From positions 19,923,915-19,983,914 of the forward strand of contig CAIIXF020000001.1 in assembly GCA_903813345.2 (NCBI GenBank): DNA of 60,000 nt. Reading direction: 5' to 3'. Source of the stretch: Owenia fusiformis. Its lineage: Eukaryota; Annelida; Polychaeta; Sabellida; Oweniidae. Below are positions 56,686 through 60,000 of the stretch, piece after piece (positions within the stretch are counted from its first letter, which is position 1; every line of letters begins with the position of its first letter). A program made the translations under genes and the position numbers. A model generated the notes under the pieces. That model was not told the origin of the DNA, did no database searches, and worked only from the letters and a program-made list of their open reading frames with translations.

Positions 56686-59600
56686 ATTTTTTTTTTTTTT
56701 TTATTTTTTGATTTTTTTTATTTCTCTATTCAAACAGTACAAGTACAATAATTAGAACAGTTCAGATATTTTTCACACCACCTCCATTCATTCAGACATT
56801 TGCAACAGTCATACTTTTAAGTTCAGGTACATAATAAAACATATTTTTTTCAAATTGCGCCTCATACAAATTGGGATTCACTTCGTCGAACTCTTTAATA
56901 AAAATATAGTACTTAATTGCAAGGGTAAGTCTATTTGGTAAGATATTTTTCTTATTAGCTTGCCTTCCAAAAACCATGTCATGGGCGTTAAAATCGAAAT
57001 CAACTTTAAATAAACGCTTTAAATTCCCTTTGATTGCTTCCAGAAATATTTGAATTCTTTTGCACTCCCAGAATTTGTGTTTTAACGTATCTCGAAAGGC
57101 ACAATAGTTACATTTAGAGTCATTTTTAATGCATATCTGCGCTAAAAAGGCATTTGTAGTGCAGATACCATGAAGTATTTTAAACTGAAGTTGTCGCGTT
57201 TTATTCTGTTTCGTACACATATAAGGCATTTTAAAATAATCGGTTCTCTTTAATTCACGATCATGTTTGTCTTTATATAACGGTTCCAAGAACTTGTTTC
57301 CATTTAATATTGTTTGAATTGATTTAACCGTTATACTAGAGATTGTCACCTGTTTTTCACCAAGTTTCAAATACACGAGTTCTTCCTGTATGCTGGGTTC
57401 AAAGGTCGAACTTAAATCTGATTTCAATAAAAATTTCCAATCATTTGGTATAGCCGATATGATTGAAAAATACTCAAGAAAGTTGATATTAATATTATAC
57501 TTAGTCTTAAACTCATTGTACTGTAAAAAAGCCCCATTCTCGTTAAGAAGGTCATTAATATAAATGACCCCCTTTTCCATGACATGTTTGTACATCACCT
57601 CCTTATCATTAATTAGAATTGATTTGTTATTCCAAATTATTTCACCTTTAACCCCTGAGCTGGTTCTAGGCGGCGACCTATTTCTTAATTCTGAATAGTT
57701 TCGAAGCAAATTCATATAAAAGGTAGGAACACTGTGTGCCAATGTTTTAATATCATAATTACACTGCAACAAAAAACTCAGTCCTCCAAGACGCTTGAAA
57801 TAAACTTGAGGAATAAGCTTCCAGTGACTGGTTCGTGTGTCGAGTAAACGTCTTAACCACATTAATTTCAAGGCTTTCTCCATTGTGAACATATTAATCA
57901 TTCTTAGACCCCCATCCTCAAAATCCCCTATTAAAGTATTTCGCTTAATTTTCTCACCCTTTCCTCCCCATAAAAAAGAATAGACTAGTCGTTGAGCCTT
58001 CGTCAAGATATCATCAGGCGTATTGGTCATTGTCATCGAGTATATTAGCTTCGACACTGCCTGGGACTTAATTATGAGTACTTTTCCATAAAAAGTAAGA
58101 TCTCGCTTTGACCACAATATAAGAACCTTTTCAAGCATATTTAACTTTCTCTCAAAATTATCTGTGTTATTTGCATTTGTGTCATATGATATTTTTATCC
58201 CTAAAAGTCTACTTGGTATCTTTACCCATTTCAGACCAAAAAGGTTTATTTCATTATTATGACGATCACTTCCAATATACATACACTCTGTTTTTTCTCT
58301 ATTAATACATAAACCTGATATTAGTCTGAAATCTTCAAAGATGTCCAATGCTTTTTGTAATGACGTTACGTCCTTAAGAGTCAACGTGGTATCATCTGCA
58401 AAAATCGCTAGTTTTTGACTTGCCTCGCCAATGTCAATTCCCTGTATACCATTGTCTTGTCTAATTTTTAAGGCTAGCATCTCTATAACAAGTAAAAAAT
58501 TCAAGCAACTGATCGGGTCCCCCTGCCTGCATGAGCGTTTAACACTAAACCAGCCAGTCGACACGTTGTTGTTAAGGACGCAACTTTTAATATCATTATT
58601 AAACATCTTAACCCATCGGATCAGGTCATCTCCGAAATTAAACACCCTTAGTACATGCTCAATATAATCAAACTCGACACTGTCGTAGGCTTTGAGAAAA
58701 TCCACCATACAAACGATTCCATGTATACCCCTCTTCTTGGTGTAGTCCAAAAGATCCTCGACATAGCGAATATTTTCTCCGATAAACCTCCCTTCAATAA
58801 AAGCAGTTTGATCCGATCCAATAATTTTACCTAGAACAGCATTTATTCTCTGTGCTATTGATTTGGATGCAATTTTATAATCAATATTTAGCAAAGTAAT
58901 TGGTCGCCAATTTTTTAAATATTCTGAATCTTTTTCTCCCTTCGGTATAAGGGATATAACACCTTGCCTTTGGCTCATTGAAAGAATACCCTTTTCAAAA
59001 GCAAAATTGAATGAGTTAACTACGGATTCTTTAATGTCACCCCAAAAATGCTTGTACCATTCGGAGCTAAGACCGTCACTTCCGGGTGTTTTTCCATTTT
59101 TAAATCTCTTTAAGGCTCTAAAACATTCATCAGTTGTTAAGGTTCCCTCACCCGATAATTGTTCATTATTATCTAATTTATCTATTTGTATTCCTTCATC
59201 AAAACGTCTAAATTTCTCACAATCTTTTAATGATTTCGATGAATATAGTTCTTCATAAAATGCTTTTATTTGATTAAGAATTTCAGTCTCATCCGTAACA
59301 ATGGCTCCATCAACAATAAGTCTTGTAATGTGTTTTTTATTATGGTTAGATTTTTCCAAATTGAAAAAATACTGAGTACTTTTCTCCCCCTTTTCAACCC
59401 ATTCAGCCCTTGAGCGTTGGATTGCCCCTTCAGCTTTATACTGATAAATGTCATTTAGCTTAGATTTTGCTTCATCGTATTTCCTACAGTTGTCTGCATT
59501 AAGATTATTTCCGTTGACCAGCTCACTGTCTAGATTCTCTAATAATTTAATTAGCTCTATCTCTTGCGCCCTAAGTGCCCTGGCCTTTTGCTTAGAAAAC

Positions 59601-60000
59601 TCAATAGTTCGAACTTTAACTTTGTATTTTAGAAATTCCCACATTTGGATATTATCAAGGTCATTATATTCTGTTTTAACATCTTTCACCAATTTCCTGA
59701 TAATATTTTGATATTCTGCATTCTCAATCAGTTTATTATTAATTTTCCAAAAGCCAGGGCCTCGTTTATTATTTCCATTTGACATAGTGTCTAGTAATAC
59801 ACATTTGTGATCAGACTTAACCGATGGAGCTATCTTACAGAGGCTACTGTTACCCATGTTTCTTTTAATGAACCACATATCTAACCTACTTTTGGAAAGA
59901 GAATTTCGCATGTCATCTTTTGCATAAGATTCATAGGTATATTGAATTTTTGTGGGGTTCTGATGCCTCCATATATCAACGAGGTCATAAAATTTAACTA
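56686..60000 (-). mobile_element. L1/Tx1-like LINE, 3' part
   Basis: Minus-strand non-LTR retrotransposon. Its 3' end is an interrupted poly(A), seen as T-runs at 56686-56725 on the plus strand, after a very short 3' UTR. The 5' part, including most of the endonuclease and any ORF1, is off the window. No other LINE copies are in the window. Confidence 0.92.
56792..60000 (-). CDS. LINE ORF2: endonuclease C-terminus, reverse transcriptase, zinc-knuckle (5' partial)
   Basis: Open for 3.2 kb to the window edge with no stop or frameshift. The first Met at 59911 is not the real start: the frame continues upstream with DLVDIWRHQNPTKIQYTYES, the end of an APE-type endonuclease, then SRLDMWFI. Numbered from that Met, the reverse transcriptase spans roughly 250-560: TPGSDGLSSEWYK, NWRPITLLNIDYKI, MVDFLKAYDSV, SCRQGDPISCLNF and the catalytic IFADDTTLT near 500. 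A C-terminal CxxC...H....C motif (CNYCAFRDTLKHKFWEC, near 935) is the zf-RVT type of L1/Tx1 elements. Reverse-transcribes its own RNA at a nicked target. VDFLKAYD has Leu where Glu or Thr is usual. The intact frame implies recent insertion. Confidence 0.95.
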   Translation of the reverse strand, partial: VKFYDLVDIWRHQNPTKIQYTYESYAKDDMRNSLSKSRLDMWFIKRNMGNSSLCKIAPSVKSDHKCVLLDTMSNGNNKRGPGFWKINNKLIENAEYQNIIRKLVKDVKTEYNDLDNIQMWEFLKYKVKVRTIEFSKQKARALRAQEIELIKLLENLDSELVNGNNLNADNCRKYDEAKSKLNDIYQYKAEGAIQRSRAEWVEKGEKSTQYFFNLEKSNHNKKHITRLIVDGAIVTDETEILNQIKAFYEELYSSKSLKDCEKFRRFDEGIQIDKLDNNEQLSGEGTLTTDECFRALKRFKNGKTPGSDGLSSEWYKHFWGDIKESVVNSFNFAFEKGILSMSQRQGVISLIPKGEKDSEYLKNWRPITLLNIDYKIASKSIAQRINAVLGKIIGSDQTAFIEGRFIGENIRYVEDLLDYTKKRGIHGIVCMVDFLKAYDSVEFDYIEHVLRVFNFGDDLIRWVKMFNNDIKSCVLNNNVSTGWFSVKRSCRQGDPISCLNFLLVIEMLALKIRQDNGIQGIDIGEASQKLAIFADDTTLTLKDVTSLQKALDIFEDFRLISGLCINREKTECMYIGSDRHNNEINLFGLKWVKIPSRLLGIKISYDTNANNTDNFERKLNMLEKVLILWSKRDLTFYGKVLIIKSQAVSKLIYSMTMTNTPDDILTKAQRLVYSFLWGGKGEKIKRNTLIGDFEDGGLRMINMFTMEKALKLMWLRRLLDTRTSHWKLIPQVYFKRLGGLSFLLQCNYDIKTLAHSVPTFYMNLLRNYSELRNRSPPRTSSGVKGEIIWNNKSILINDKEVMYKHVMEKGVIYINDLLNENGAFLQYNEFKTKYNININFLEYFSIISAIPNDWKFLLKSDLSSTFEPSIQEELVYLKLGEKQVTISSITVKSIQTILNGNKFLEPLYKDKHDRELKRTDYFKMPYMCTKQNKTRQLQFKILHGICTTNAFLAQICIKNDSKCNYCAFRDTLKHKFWECKRIQIFLEAIKGNLKRLFKVDFDFNAHDMVFGRQANKKNILPNRLTLAIKYYIFIKEFDEVNPNLYEAQFEKNMFYYVPELKSMTVANV

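Noticed and set aside
58431-59711. Plus-strand frames over the LINE
   Set aside because: Antisense shadows of the reverse-transcriptase ORF.

Overview
The window is nuclear DNA from an animal, most likely a marine invertebrate. It is AT-rich, and its protein genes are split by long introns with animal-type splice sites. Two of the genes (KLHL18 and TIMM29) belong to metazoan families. The introns are full of MITEs, foldback elements, minisatellites and one L1-like LINE. I cannot name a phylum with confidence.

Layout. Positions 1-16935 carry the 5' half of a KLHL18-like gene on the minus strand: start codon at 16935, five exons visible, and the rest of the gene off the left edge. Its third intron is about 11.8 kb and uses a GC donor. 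It holds a 5-kb element with 542-bp, nearly identical terminal inverted repeats around a broken, transposon-associated gene (1316-6295). Next to it lie three head-to-tail copies of a hairpin-headed repeat (6299-12632). Intron 2 holds a 32-bp palindromic insertion flanked by 7-bp direct repeats. Intron 1 holds three elements nested inside one another. Positions 18927-21778 are a two-exon TIMM29 gene on the minus strand. Its intron contains a duplicated MITE composite, a tRNA-like sequence and a foldback that contains a mariner-like MITE. From 21779 to 24970 is intergenic.

Positions 24971-50427 are a complete ten-exon, plus-strand gene for a membrane-anchored carboxylesterase/cholinesterase-family protein. 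The exons join in frame into 641 residues with a signal peptide, an intact Ser-Glu-His triad and a C-terminal membrane segment. Its introns hold several minisatellites. The most striking one starts inside the 3' end of exon 3 and copies that exon end together with its splice donor more than twenty times. Positions 50428-56685 are repeat-rich and show no gene. The right end (56686-60000) is the 3' part of a LINE on the minus strand; its reverse-transcriptase frame is open to the window edge.

The three host genes look functionally unrelated: an E3-ligase adaptor, a mitochondrial import subunit and a cell-surface esterase. The strongest candidates for something undescribed are the 32-bp mobile palindrome, the family of repeats with a complete hairpin at one end and half of it at the other, the long-TIR element, and the exon-plus-splice-donor minisatellite.
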